From contig CAWBOV010000006.1 in assembly GCA_963790525.1 (NCBI GenBank), positions 496,001 to 560,000 on the forward strand: a stretch of DNA of 64,000 nt, read 5' to 3'. Positions 8,447-17,237 of this stretch are shown here, one piece after another. Both the position numbers and the translations under genes were made by a program. Below the pieces are notes generated by a model, which was not told the DNA's origin, searched no databases, and saw only the letters and a list, made by a program, of their open reading frames with translations. This DNA is from CAWBOV01 sp963790525. GTDB taxonomy: Bacteria > Actinomycetota > Actinomycetes > Mycobacteriales > Jatrophihabitantaceae. Numbering within the stretch: the first letter of the stretch is position 1; each line of letters opens with the position of its first letter.

Positions 8447-9447
8447 CGACAGTCGCCGGCGCCGCCCAGGCGGCGTACGCCGCCGCGACCTCGGCGGCGA
8501 GCCGGGCGTTGCACAGCACCAGGGCGACGTTGGCGGTAGGGAGGCGCCGTCGGTCTCGCGGTGGAAGAAGTCGAGCAGGAACGGCGTGACGTCCTTGCCG
8601 TGCACGCCGCGCTGCCGCGGCGGCCGCAGGCCGTCGAGCGAGCGCGATCGTGCAGCGCGGGTCGAGCTCGTCGGCCGGCACGATCGGGTTGGCCAGCAGC
8701 ATGCCGTAGCCCGTCGGTGCCCACGCGAGCGCGCGCGGCCATCACGGCCGCCACCTCGCCGGGCGAGTCGACCCGCCAGCCGACGCCGTGGCCGGAGTCG
8801 GCGAGGTAGAACCCGGGGAACGCGTCGGTGCGGTAGCCGAGCACGCGCGACGTTGAGCGTCTCCAGCCGCTCCAGGGTGGCCGCGCACGTCGAGGATCGA
8901 CTTCACGCCGGCGCAGACCACGAGCACGGGGGTACGCGACAGCGTCGTCGAGGTCGGCCGACTCGTCCCACGGTCTCGCGGGCGCCCGGTGGACCCCGCC
9001 GAGGCCGCCGGTGGCGAAGACGGTGATGCCGGCGAGCGCGGCGAGGTGCGCGGTCGAGGCGACGGTCGTCGCGCCGTCGCCGCCCCGGGCGGCGACGGTG
9101 GCGATGTCGCGCACACTGGCCTTGACGACGTCCGGTCGGTCGGCGATGCGGTCGAGCGCGTCGTCGTCGAGACCGATATGGGCGTCGCCGTCGACGATCG
9201 CGAGTGGCAGGCACGGCGCCGCCGTCACGGACCGTCTGCTCGAACTCGCGGGCGAGGGGGTTGTCAGGCGGGGAGGGACCGTGGCCGGCACCGCCCCACC
9301 GGAGCGCACCGCGGCCTCGATCTCGCGCGCGATCCGGAGGTTGTCCGGCCGGGGGAGACCGTGACTGATGATGGTGCTCTCCAGGGCGACGACCGGGCGC
9401 CCGTCGGCGAGAGCGGCAGCGACTTCGGGGTGCACGTGCACGGTCAT
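8447..9447 (-). pseudogene. psuG: pseudouridine-5'-phosphate glycosidase module (PsuG), frame broken as sequenced
   Basis: PsuG cleaves the C-C glycosidic bond of pseudouridine 5'-phosphate to uracil and ribose 5-phosphate. Family blocks are recoverable in order across three frames: VVALESTIISHGLP, GGAVPAT, VDGDAHIGL, NGATTVAST-like GDGATTVAST, FATGGLGGVHR, VLVVCAGVKSILD, LGYRTDAFPGFY, MLLANPIVP and GKDVTPFLLDF. About ten single-base indels are needed to join them (near 8541, 8640, 8719, 8850, 8888, 8945, 8972, 8985 and 9207), plus removal of a partial internal duplication at 9205-9364. All catalytic blocks remain, so sequencing error is as likely as decay. The chosen start is the ATG at 9447 (MTVHVHPE); an ATG at 9468 is possible. 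It is fused to the kinase module downstream. Confidence 0.8.
9205..9364 (-). repeat. psuG: diverged partial tandem duplication inside psuG
   Basis: The segment encoding SHGLPRPDN..AREIE..GGAVPAT is followed immediately, 80 bases on and in another frame, by a second version reading GHGPSPPDN..AREFE..GGAVPAT. The junction shares GCCACGGT. The two copies differ at many positions, so this is not a fresh slippage product. Normal PsuG has the segment once. It may be a recombination scar or a mis-joined assembly of two related alleles. Confidence 0.7.
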
Positions 9448-9473
9448 GGGGTCCCGTCCGGTAGGCATGTCAC

Positions 9474-9920
9474 ATGACCAGCACAAGTCACGTGGCGAGC
9501 GGAGCGCACTCGCAGACTCCCCTCATTCTGCTCGATCACGTCACCGTCACCGTCGCCGACCTCGCCCGCAGCCAGGCGTTCTACGACGCGGCCCTGGCAC
9601 CCCTCGGCGTGCGCCGCGTCGTGGACTACCTCGACCCCGAGGACGAGGACGAGGCAGGAGTCGAGGCGGTCGGCTACGCCGGTCCCGACGATCGCCCGGT
9701 GCTGTGGCTCGCGCAGGGTCATCCGCCCACCACCGCGGCCCACGTGGCATTCCGGGCCGCCGACGGCGACCGGGTGGCCGCGTTCTACGCCGCGGCGCTG
9801 GCCGGTGGTGGGGTCGGGCGGCAGTCGCCGCGGCCCTGGCAGATCTACCGCACCGCGGACATCACGGCGATGGTCACCGATCCGGACGGCAACCTGGTCG
9901 AGGCCCGGGCCGCCGGCTGA
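9474..9920 (+). CDS. VOC family (glyoxalase/dioxygenase-like) protein
   Basis: A 148-residue protein with the vicinal-oxygen-chelate fold. Residues 19-40 (ILLDHVTVTVADLARSQAFYDAAL) are the classic first beta-alpha unit with the metal-ligand His of LDHVTV. The end (DPDGNLVEA) carries the closing DPDGNxxE motif with the C-terminal Glu ligand. A central HVAF segment supplies another His. It acts as a metal-dependent lyase, isomerase or dioxygenase, or as a binding protein; the substrate cannot be told. The gene is divergent from psuG with only a 26-base gap, so they may share a promoter region. Confidence 0.85.
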   Translation: MTSTSHVASGAHSQTPLILLDHVTVTVADLARSQAFYDAALAPLGVRRVVDYLDPEDEDEAGVEAVGYAGPDDRPVLWLAQGHPPTTAAHVAFRAADGDRVAAFYAAALAGGGVGRQSPRPWQIYRTADITAMVTDPDGNLVEARAAG

Positions 9921-9967
9921 TCCGGATCGGCACCCTGCGCGTTGGACCGCAGCAGTCGCCCACGGGG

Positions 9968-10972
9968 TCAGGTGATGCCGAGGGCCGCGAGCGCGTGCCC
10001 CGGGTACGCCGTTCCGCCCGGATCCTGCTGCAGCAGCCGGTAGAAGGGATTCATCACCGCGGCGACGGGGGCGCCCCGGCGCAGGACCGTGCCGATCGTG
10101 GCCGGCGTGCCCGGCGGCAGCGCCCCGGCCGCGCACGCCACGGTGAAGGCGTCCCGCTCCTGGCCGCGAAGATCCCACAGAGCCGCCACCAGCGTGTTGA
10201 ACAGGAAGGTGGTCGTGTAGGTGCGGTCGTAGGTGGAGTGCGCGGTGAGGAAGTCGATCTCCTCGCCCGTGCGGATGAACGTGTCCGACGCGGCCAGCCC
10301 GAAATCGGAGAAGTACAGCCGATCACCGTCGGTGAGCACGTTGTCGAAGTGGGCGTCGAAGTGCAGCAGCCCGCGCCGGTTCATCGACTCGACGCCCCGC
10401 GCCAGCTGGTCCTCGACGAACAATGCGGCTGCTGCCGCAGTAGCGCCGTCGCCCGCGAGGTGCGCCCGCAGCCAGGACCCCAGCGTGTGCGGGACGTGTT
10501 CGAGGAACAGCGCCACGCAGGCCCGCGCGCCGGCCAGCCCGTCGAGCCGGCGGCGCATGCCGGGAGCGCCCCAGCGCATCGCGACGCCCTCGACGTCGCG
10601 CAGCTCGGAGGGGAGCGCACCGCCCGTGTGGGGCAGGACCCGCCAGTGGTGCAGGAGCGGGAACTGCTCCGCGGCCCCCTCGCGCACCCATTCCGACGTG
10701 ATCGTGTGCGCCGCGACCTCACGCCAGACGCCGAAGCCGGGGCTGCCGATGCCGTAGTGGCACCGCCCGGGCAGCCCGAACACGTCGGCGGTCGACCCGA
10801 TCCGGCCTGGGGCACGGCCCGGGTCGTCCTCCAGGGCCGTGAGCGGCACCAGCTTGACGAAGACGGGCGCACCGGCGATCTCCACGGTCGCGGCCCGGCC
10901 GCCGATCCCGGCGCCGTCGATCGTCGTGTCGCCGTCCGGCGGGCTGCCGATCGGCGCGCCCGACGCGATCAC
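9968..10972 (-). CDS. protein-kinase/aminoglycoside-phosphotransferase-fold protein
   Basis: A 334-residue protein with the essential residues of the kinase fold. It has a beta-3 Lys in VFVKLVPLT, a catalytic loop LLHFDAHFDNVL (H-x-D-x4-N form) and the metal-binding FSDFGLA. A Trp-rich C-terminal helical lobe follows (LVAALWDL). The pattern fits small-molecule or protein phosphotransferases that actinobacterial annotations often mislabel as protein phosphatases. The target is unknown. The GTG at 10972 is the first available start, but the frame stays open and protein-like for some 30 codons upstream (AAHTEIAAALAALGDDDL) without a start codon, so the true N-terminus may be longer with an indel. 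It follows the ABM-domain gene closely on the same strand. Confidence 0.7.
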   Translation of the reverse strand: MIASGAPIGSPPDGDTTIDGAGIGGRAATVEIAGAPVFVKLVPLTALEDDPGRAPGRIGSTADVFGLPGRCHYGIGSPGFGVWREVAAHTITSEWVREGAAEQFPLLHHWRVLPHTGGALPSELRDVEGVAMRWGAPGMRRRLDGLAGARACVALFLEHVPHTLGSWLRAHLAGDGATAAAAALFVEDQLARGVESMNRRGLLHFDAHFDNVLTDGDRLYFSDFGLAASDTFIRTGEEIDFLTAHSTYDRTYTTTFLFNTLVAALWDLRGQERDAFTVACAAGALPPGTPATIGTVLRRGAPVAAVMNPFYRLLQQDPGGTAYPGHALAALGIT

Positions 10973-11063
10973 CGTGGCCAGGTCGTCGTCGCCGAGCGCA
11001 GCCAGCGCCGCCGCGATCTCGGTGTGCGCGGCGAGGCGCCGGCTCCGCGCCGCGGCCGGGAGC

Positions 11064-11354
11064 TCAGTCGACGTCGGCGTAGTGCTCCACCAGCGGAGGG
11101 CCGTCGAAGTACGGGCCGATGAGCGAGCGCCACTGGGTGAAGCGGTCGGTCTGCCGGAAGTTGGTGTCGTGCGCCTCCACGGACTCCCACTCGACGAGCA
11201 GGACGAATCTGGTGGGGCGCTCGATGCCGTGGGTCATCCGGACCGACAGCGCGCCGGCGGTGTCGGCCAGGACGGCACGGGCCTGGCGGTAGGCCGCCTC
11301 GAACTCAGCGGCGCTGCCGTCCTTCACGTCGATCAGTGCAACCTCGAGAACCAT
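11064..11354 (-). CDS. antibiotic biosynthesis monooxygenase (ABM)-domain protein
   Basis: A 96-residue single-domain protein of the dimeric alpha/beta-barrel superfamily. The N-terminal strand VLEVALIDVKDG, the helix EFEAAYRQARAVL, the strand RFVLLVEWESVEAH and the terminal FDGPPLVEHY are typical of ABM/EthD-like proteins. These act as cofactor-independent oxygenases, heme degraders or unknown binders; no diagnostic heme ligands are seen, so the function is open. The ATG at 11354 gives the conserved start. It is followed on the same strand by the kinase-fold gene and probably co-transcribed with it. Confidence 0.8.
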   Translation of the reverse strand: MVLEVALIDVKDGSAAEFEAAYRQARAVLADTAGALSVRMTHGIERPTRFVLLVEWESVEAHDTNFRQTDRFTQWRSLIGPYFDGPPLVEHYADVD

Positions 11355-11385
11355 GGCCTGAGCCTGCCACAGGGGCAGAATCGGC

Positions 11386-13358
11386 CTAGGACTGGTGCGG
11401 GCGCAGAGCGTCGGCGACGGTCTGGATCGTGCTCGCATCGACCCGGACGTCGTCGGCCGCGGCGCCGTAGCGATAGTCCGGCCGTACCTCGCCGGTCGTG
11501 CGCATGCCGCGCAGGACGCAGACGTCCCAGAGCGCGCCGTCGGGCGAGCGCGTGGCGCGGCGGAGCTTGCCGACCGGGCCGATCGCGGGGATCTCGGTGG
11601 GGATGGCGGGGCCCTCGCCGTAGTACCGGAGCGCGCTCGCGGCGGGGCGGGGGCCGTCCATCCGGATCACGACGGCGAATCTGTCCCAGTCGCCGCCGGC
11701 GAGCGCCGGTGCGCTCACCACGGCGGACGCGACCGCACTCAGGAGGGCGTTCCGATCCAGATAGCCACCCTCGGGCGGCCACGGCATGCCGGGCGCGGCG
11801 GCGGGTGCGACCGAGGCCGGGCGCAGCATCGCACCGGCGGCGTCGGGCCCCTGGCCGAGGAAGGTGGTGATGCCCGCGTCGTCGTAGAACTGCAGCACGA
11901 TCTCCGAACTGGCGGCCCAGGCCTGGATCGTCGCGCCGGCCCATTTCGTGCCGTCCGGACGCCCGGTCTGGGCCTGAAGTTCGGCCAGGTCGTCCAGCGG
12001 CGAGAGGATAGGGACGAACTGCTGCGGGGTGCCGTGCACGTCGTAGAGGAACCCGGCGGCCCGGTTGCGGGCGACGTCCACGCCGAGGCCGAAGGTGTAC
12101 CAGCCCTCGACGCCGCGCAGGGACGCGGCGATGTCCGCGCGGATGCGGCTCACGAGGGCGGACGCGTCGAGCAGGTCGGGCGCCGGCCGGAGGACCACCG
12201 AAGGGACGTTCACCGGCGCGGGCGCGCCCCGGAGGTTGTCGGCGATGACCGTGTCGACACCGCTCCACGTGATCTGGGCCGCGGCCGCGGGATCGGCGAT
12301 GAACCGCACCTGCACCGGCGCCGCGTGGCCGACAGCGCGCACGAGCGCCGCGTTCGGCAGCGCCCCGGACGGGTCGGCGCTCAGACCGCGCAGCCGCCGC
12401 AGGTCGACGAGGAACGTGCCGCCGACGAAGGTCGGTACACCGGAGCCGTCGGAGAGGTAGCGGAAGCCGATCGTCGAGGAGGACGCCGGGCCGAACGCGA
12501 CCGCGGCGGAGTAGGTGGTCCACTCGCTGCCCGCCAGCTCCGGCCAGTCGAGGACGTCGCGGGTCACCGCGTCGAGCGCCGCCGCGCGGGCAGCGTCGTC
12601 GGATACGTCCTCGGACGGGGTTTCCGCGGCGGCCGCCTCGGCTTGCTCGGGTTCGGATTCGGGTTGCGCGGATTCGGGCTGCTCGGCCTCGGACTGGACT
12701 GATTCCGGCTGTGCGAACTCCGGCGGCGCCGGCTCGGGCTCGGACTCCGCGAACTCCGGCTGGGCGGACTCGGGCTGTGCCGCTTCCGGCGACGGCTGCT
12801 CGGACAGCGCGACCTCCGGTTCGGGCGCCTCCGGCTGCGCGGGCTCAGGCTGTACCGCCTCAGGCTGCGAGGGCTCAGGCTGTACCGCCTCCGGCTGGTC
12901 CGGCTCGGGGGCAGGGGCAGGGGCAGGGGCAGTGGGAGGGGAGTGGAAGTGGTCGGCGTCGGCGGCAGGAACGGCGAGCCGGGCTGCACCAGCTCGGCGA
13001 TGCGGGAGACGTTGGCCGCGGTGACCCGGTAGCCCGCGCCCGTGCCGGAGGAGAAGGCCTGATCGACCACGCCGCCGCGCGCGCGATCCAGGCGGGCGAC
13101 GTACACATCGAACAGTTCGCCCTGTGGTCCCGGGCTGGCGGAGCGGAGCGCAGCGATCGCGTCGATGACGTCGCTGTCCATGAGCATGGGCATCGCCGCC
13201 GTGCCGGTCAGGTAGCGGAAGCCGGTGACCCTGACACCCAACGCGGTGATCTCGGCGACGACGGAGAAGCCGTCCCACGCGCCGGGCACGCTCTCGGCCG
13301 CCCGGGTCATGCCGCGCGCGAGATCGGCCAACAACTCGGCCCGGCCTTCAGCCACCAC
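11386..13358 (-). CDS. hypothetical protein with four tandem alpha/beta repeats and a Pro/Glu-rich linker
   Basis: About 657 residues after correcting one indel near 12945. No named family is recognised with certainty. Four copies of one unit are visible. Each is an amphipathic helix (for example LLADLARGMTRAA), then a G-W/D-[WY]-x-F-x strand, a GFRY/GFLY/LRYY strand, and a Leu/Trp closing part. The cores are at about 13255-13290, 12507-12533, 12078-12115 and 11665-11700. Repeat 1 is separated from repeats 2-4 by a linker rich in QPE motifs. No signal peptide or membrane segment is seen. The helix-plus-strands layout resembles YezG/DUF600-type immunity domains, which would suggest a polyimmunity-like protein, but that is only an inference. 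The start is a GTG at 13358. Confidence 0.65.
12611..12935 (-). repeat. low-complexity QPE/SEP repeat region encoding a Pro/Glu linker
   Basis: Irregular repeats of about 12-15 bases encode units such as QPEAVQPEP, QPESAQPE and ESEPEPAPPE over about 105 residues of the four-repeat protein. The region is acidic and proline-rich, so it probably forms an extended spacer between repeat 1 and repeats 2-4. The frame change between repeat 1 and the linker falls at its 5' edge near 12945, inside a run of CCCCTG units where a sequencing indel is easy. Confidence 0.75.
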
Positions 13359-13506
13359 TGGTCATCCTCCGCAATGAAGTGCACCACCCGGTCCGGGGCA
13401 CTATCTCGACGCCCGTCCCGGCGCTCGGATGTGAGCCGCCCGAGTGTTGATGATCATGGCGGCTGCCGGGTGTCGCCCACAACGGCGCGCCTGCAACGAT
13501 GACCGC

Positions 13507-14538
13507 ATGACCTACCTCGCCGCCGACTCCCGCTATTCGTCCATGACCTACCGCCGCACCGGCCGCAGCGGTCTGCTGCTGCCCGCGCTCAGCCTCGGGC
13601 TCTGGCACAACTTCGGCGACGACAAGCCGCTGGAGGTGCAGCGCGACATCCTGCGCCGCGCGTTCGACCTGGGGATCACCCACTTCGACCTGGCCAACAA
13701 CTACGGACCGCCGTACGGCGCTGCCGAGCGCAACTTCGGCGGTCACTTCGCCAGCGACTTCCGGCCCTACCGCGACGAGTTGATCATCTCCACCAAGGCC
13801 GGCTACGACATGTGGCCCGGCCCGTACGGCGACGGCGGCTCGCGCAAGTACCTGCTGGCCTCGTCTCGACCAGTCGCTTGGCGCGGATGGGCCTGGACTA
13901 CGTCGACATCTTCTACAGCCACCGCTTCGATCCCGACACCCCGCTGCGAGGAGACGGTGGGCGCGCTCGCGAGCGCCGTCCGCAGGGCAAGGCGCTCTAC
14001 GTCGGCATCTCCTCCTACTCCGCCGAGCGCACGCGCGGAAGCGGCGTCCATGCTGGCGGCGGGCTGGGCATGCCGCTGCTCATCCACCAGCCCTCGTACT
14101 CGATGCTGAACCGCTGGATCGAGGAGTCGGCTGCAGGACACGCTCGGCGAGCTCGGCGTCGGGTGCATCGCCTTCTCCCCGCTGGCGCAGGGCATGCTGA
14201 CCGACCGTTACCTGAAGGGCATCCCTGCCGACTCGCGCGCGGCGCAGGGCAAGTCGCTGGCTCCCGATCTGATCACCGAGGACTCGCTGACCCACATCCG
14301 CTCGCTGACGCGCATGGCGAAGAAGCGCGGCCAGTCGCTCGCGCAGATGGCGCTGGCGTGGGCACTGCGCGACCCGCGGATGACCAGCCTGGTGATCGGT
14401 GCGTCGAGCGTGGGGCAACTGGAGGACAACGTCGCCGCACTCGCCCGCCTCGACTTCACCCCGCAGGAACTGCGCTCGATCGACCGTCATGCCGTCGAGG
14501 CGGGGATCAATCTCTGGAAGGGTTCGAGCGATTCGTGA
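13507..14538 (+). CDS. aldo/keto reductase, YghZ-like (frameshifted as sequenced)
   Basis: An NADPH-dependent aldo/keto reductase resembling the L-glyceraldehyde-3-phosphate reductase (YghZ) group. The N-terminus reads YRRTGRSGLLLPALSLGLWHNFG. It is followed by HFDLANNYGPPYGAAE with the catalytic Asp/Tyr, LIISTKAGYDMWPGPYG with the catalytic Lys, DYVDIFYSHRFD, the NADP-binding FSPLAQGMLTDRY, and VIGASSVGQLEDN. At least six indels (near 13862, 13882, 13947, 13978, 14037 and 14133, plus one near 14065) split the middle; joined, it is about 340 residues, normal for the group. The stop overlaps the GTG of the downstream ung gene by 4 bases. It is divergent from the four-repeat gene across 148 bases. 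Confidence 0.82.
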
Positions 14539-15218
14539 CCGAACCGCGCCGCCCGCTGCCCGAACTGCTCGACCCCGGATGGGCTGAGGCGCTCGAACCG
14601 GTCGCCGACCGGATCGCCGCGATGGGGGACTTCCTGCGGCAGGAGCTCGCCGCGGGGAGGCGCTACCTGCCGGCGGGAGCGCAGGTGCTGCGGGCGTTCA
14701 CGCAGCCGTTCGCGGAGGTCCAGGTGCTGATCGTGGGACAGGACCCGTACCCGACGCCGGGTCACCCGGTCGGCCTGTCCTTCTCGGTCGCCCCCGACGT
14801 GCGCCCCGTCCCGCGCAGCCTCGCCAACATCTACACGGAGTACGTCAGCGACCTCGGACTGCCTCCGCCGTCCAACGGGGACCTCACGCCGTGGACCCGC
14901 AGTGGCGTGCTGCTGCTCAACAGGTGCCTGACCGTGGCACCGGGCGCGCCGGCCTCGCACCGCGGCAAGGGATGGGAAGCCGTCACCGACCAGGCGATCC
15001 GCGCGCTCGTGGCGCGGGACCAGCCGCTGGTGGCGATCCTCTGGGGGCGGGACGCGCAGGGCCTGCGACCGTTGCTCGGCGCGACGCCGTGCCTGGAGTC
15101 GGTCCACCCGAGCCCCCTGTCGGCATCTCGGGGCTTCTTCGGCTCCAAGCCGTTCAGCCGGGCCAACGCCCTGCTGGTCGAGCGGGGTGCCCCGGCCGTC
15201 GACTGGCAACTGCCCTAG
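14535..15218 (+). CDS. ung: uracil-DNA glycosylase, family 1
   Basis: A 227-residue enzyme that excises uracil from DNA to start base excision repair. It contains the water-activating motif GQDPYPTPGHPVGLSFS (family motif GQDPYH; here Thr-Pro follow the Tyr), the uracil-binding GVLLLNRCLTV, and the DNA-intercalating HPSPLSASRGFFGSKPFS loop with the catalytic His. The GTG at 14535 overlaps the aldo/keto reductase stop (GTGA), so translation is coupled to that gene. The frame is intact. It adds a fourth repair gene to the uvrB/uvrA/uvrC set in this window. Confidence 0.95.
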   Translation: MTEPRRPLPELLDPGWAEALEPVADRIAAMGDFLRQELAAGRRYLPAGAQVLRAFTQPFAEVQVLIVGQDPYPTPGHPVGLSFSVAPDVRPVPRSLANIYTEYVSDLGLPPPSNGDLTPWTRSGVLLLNRCLTVAPGAPASHRGKGWEAVTDQAIRALVARDQPLVAILWGRDAQGLRPLLGATPCLESVHPSPLSASRGFFGSKPFSRANALLVERGAPAVDWQLP

Positions 15219-15235
15219 CTCGGCCCGCGCCGGCG

Positions 15236-15697
15236 TCAGGCCAGGTGGGCGGGGAAGCCGCCGGTGGCGATGGGTCCCCATCGTTCGATGGTGACCCGGA
15301 TCAGGGACTTGCCCTGGTCGAGCATCGCCTGCCGGTACTCGTTCCAGTCCGAGTGCTCACCGGAGATGGCGCGGAAGTAGTCGACGAGCGGCTCGACGGC
15401 GTCCGGGACGTCGATGACCTCGGCGGTTCCGTCCACCTGGACCCAGGCGTCGTCGAACGAGTCGGACAGGATGAGCACGCTGCACCGCGGAGTGCGTCGC
15501 AGATTTCGCGTCTTGGCGCGGTCGGGGTACGTCGCGATGACGATGCGCCCCTCGGTGTCCACCCCGCCGGTGACCGGCGAGGACTGCGGCGTCCCGTCCG
15601 ACCGGGTCGCGATCACGATCATGTGGTGGCGGCGCCGGGCGAACTCGAGGAGTTCGGCGCGGCTGGCAGTGGTGTTCGTCGCAATCGTTCGGGCCAT
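15236..15697 (-). CDS. PPOX-class F420-dependent oxidoreductase
   Basis: A 153-residue split beta-barrel flavin/F420-binding protein. Motifs are the N-terminal helix EFARRRHHMIVIATRSDGTPQSSPV, the phosphate-binding AKTRNLRRTPRCSVLI, and the C-terminal DYFRAISGEHSDWNEYRQAM followed by RVTIERWGP. Members reduce diverse substrates with F420H2. The combination of the AKxRNLRRxPR motif with short length favours F420 over FMN, though neither can be proven here. It is divergent from the MFS transporter, with a palindrome in the 51-base gap between their starts, so it may be co-regulated by the MarR protein. Confidence 0.85.
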   Translation of the reverse strand: MARTIATNTTASRAELLEFARRRHHMIVIATRSDGTPQSSPVTGGVDTEGRIVIATYPDRAKTRNLRRTPRCSVLILSDSFDDAWVQVDGTAEVIDVPDAVEPLVDYFRAISGEHSDWNEYRQAMLDQGKSLIRVTIERWGPIATGGFPAHLA

Positions 15698-15727
15698 GGC
15701 CCCAGTCTGCCACGGCGTGGATCAAAC

Positions 15728-15745
15728 AGTTGTACTGTCACAACT
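15728..15745. promoter_or_regulatory. palindromic operator candidate for the MarR regulator
   Basis: AGTTGT (15728-15733) and ACAACT (15740-15745) form a perfect 18-bp dyad with a 6-base spacer. It lies in the gap between the divergent PPOX and MFS genes and ends 3 bases before the MFS ATG. It is AT-rich against a roughly 70% GC background. Size and placement fit a MarR-family operator, and a MarR gene sits at the end of this cluster. Binding is inferred. Confidence 0.6.
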
Positions 15746-15748
15746 ATT

Positions 15749-17237
15749 ATGGGACCACAACGACTTTCCGAGGGCGCGGAGCTGACGCCCCGGCGCCGCC
15801 TGCTCGTCCTCGCGATCTGCTGCATGAGCCTGCTGATCGTGAGCATGGACAACACGATCGTGAACGTGGCGCTGCCGTAGATCCGCAGCGACCTGCACGC
15901 CTCGCTGTCCGGGCTGCAGTGGACGATCGACGCCTACACGCTCGCCCTGGCCAGCCTGCTGATGCTCGCGGGATCCACGGCCGACCGCCTCGGCCGGCGG
16001 CGGACCTTCCAGGCCGGACTGATCACTTTCGTGGCCGGCTCGCTGCTCTGCAGCCTCGCACCCAGCCTGAGCTGGCTGATCGTCTTCCGCATGGTCCAGG
16101 CGGTCGGCGGATCGATGTTGAACCCGGTCGCCATGTCGATCATCACCAACACCTTCACCGATGCTCGGGAGCGGGCCCGGGCGATCGGGGTCTGGGGTGC
16201 CGTCGTCGGCATCAGCATCGCGCTGGGGCCGGTCGTGGGCGGGTCTCTCGTCGACTCGATCGGATGGCGCGCGATCTTCTGGATCAACGTGCCGATCGGG
16301 CTGCTCGCCTTCGTGCTGGCCGCCCTGTTCGTACCTGAGTCGCGTGCGCCGCGGGCCCGCCGCATCGATCCGGTCGGGCAGGTCCTCGTGCTGGTCCTCC
16401 TCGCCGCCGTCACCTACGCGATCATCGAGAGCCCGCAGGCGGGATGGGGCTCTGTCCGGATCGATGCCCTGATCGTGCTGGCGGTGCTCGCCCTGGTCGG
16501 CCATCCTCGATCTACGAGCCGCGCCGTGCCGAGCCGTTGCTCGATCTCCGGTTCTTCACCAGCGCGCCGTTCTCCGGGGCGACCGTCATCGCGGTGTGCG
16601 CGTTCTGCCGCCTTCGCCGGCTTCCTGTTCCTGAACACGCTGTATCTGCAGGACATCCGCGGGCTGAGCGCGCTCCAGGCGGGTCTGTGCGTGCTTCCGA
16701 TGGCCGTGATGACGCTGGTCTGCGCGCCGCTGTCCGGTGCGATCGTCGGCTCGCGCGGGCCGCGGCTGCCGCTGGCCGTCGCAGGGACGGCGATGGCGGT
16801 CGGCGCGCTCATGCTCACCGGGCTGCAGGCGCACACCGACCTCGTCTGGCGTGCTCGCGTCCTACGCGGTGTTCGGTCTCGGCTTCGGCATGGTCAACGC
16901 GCCGATCACCAACACCGCCGTGTCGGGTATGCCGCGGGCCCAGGCCGGGGTCGCCGCAGCGGTCGCCTCGACCAGCCGGCAGGTGGGCCAGTCGCTGGGC
17001 GTGGCCGTCATCGGCGCGGTGGTCGGTGTCGGCGCGGTCGGTGTCAGCCCGGGCGCCTTCGCCGCGGCCAGCCATCCTGCCTGGTGGATCATCTCCGGCG
17101 CCGGCCTCGCCGTCCTGCTGCTGGGGCTCCTCACATCCGGCCGGTGGGCACGGGGCACGGCAGCGCGCTCGGCCGAACGACTGGCCGCGGAGGCGCCCCT
17201 CGCGGAGACTCGGCTCGCGCCGGTGCCGGCCCGATGA
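15749..17237 (+). pseudogene. MFS drug-efflux transporter, EmrB/QacA (DHA2) type, with a stop codon and frameshifts
   Basis: A 14-helix proton antiporter for drug export. Family landmarks include SMDNTIVNVALP in helix 1, the motif A-like GSTADRLGRRRTFQAG, WGAVVGISIALGPVVGG and the WRAIFWINVPIG signature. An in-frame TAG at 15878-15880 directly follows NVALP, where the family has Gln, Glu or Thr. Three further frame changes lie near 16502, 16607 and 16850, after which the frame is open to the TGA at 17237. Removing these gives a standard protein of about 490 residues. The stop overlaps the MarR ATG by 4 bases (ATGA). Either the gene is decaying or the sequence carries errors, as in neighbouring genes. 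Confidence 0.82.

Noticed and set aside
12611..12935. CRISPR-like direct repeats
   Set aside because: The repeats are irregular, coding and proline/glutamate-rich, with no unique spacers or cas genes.
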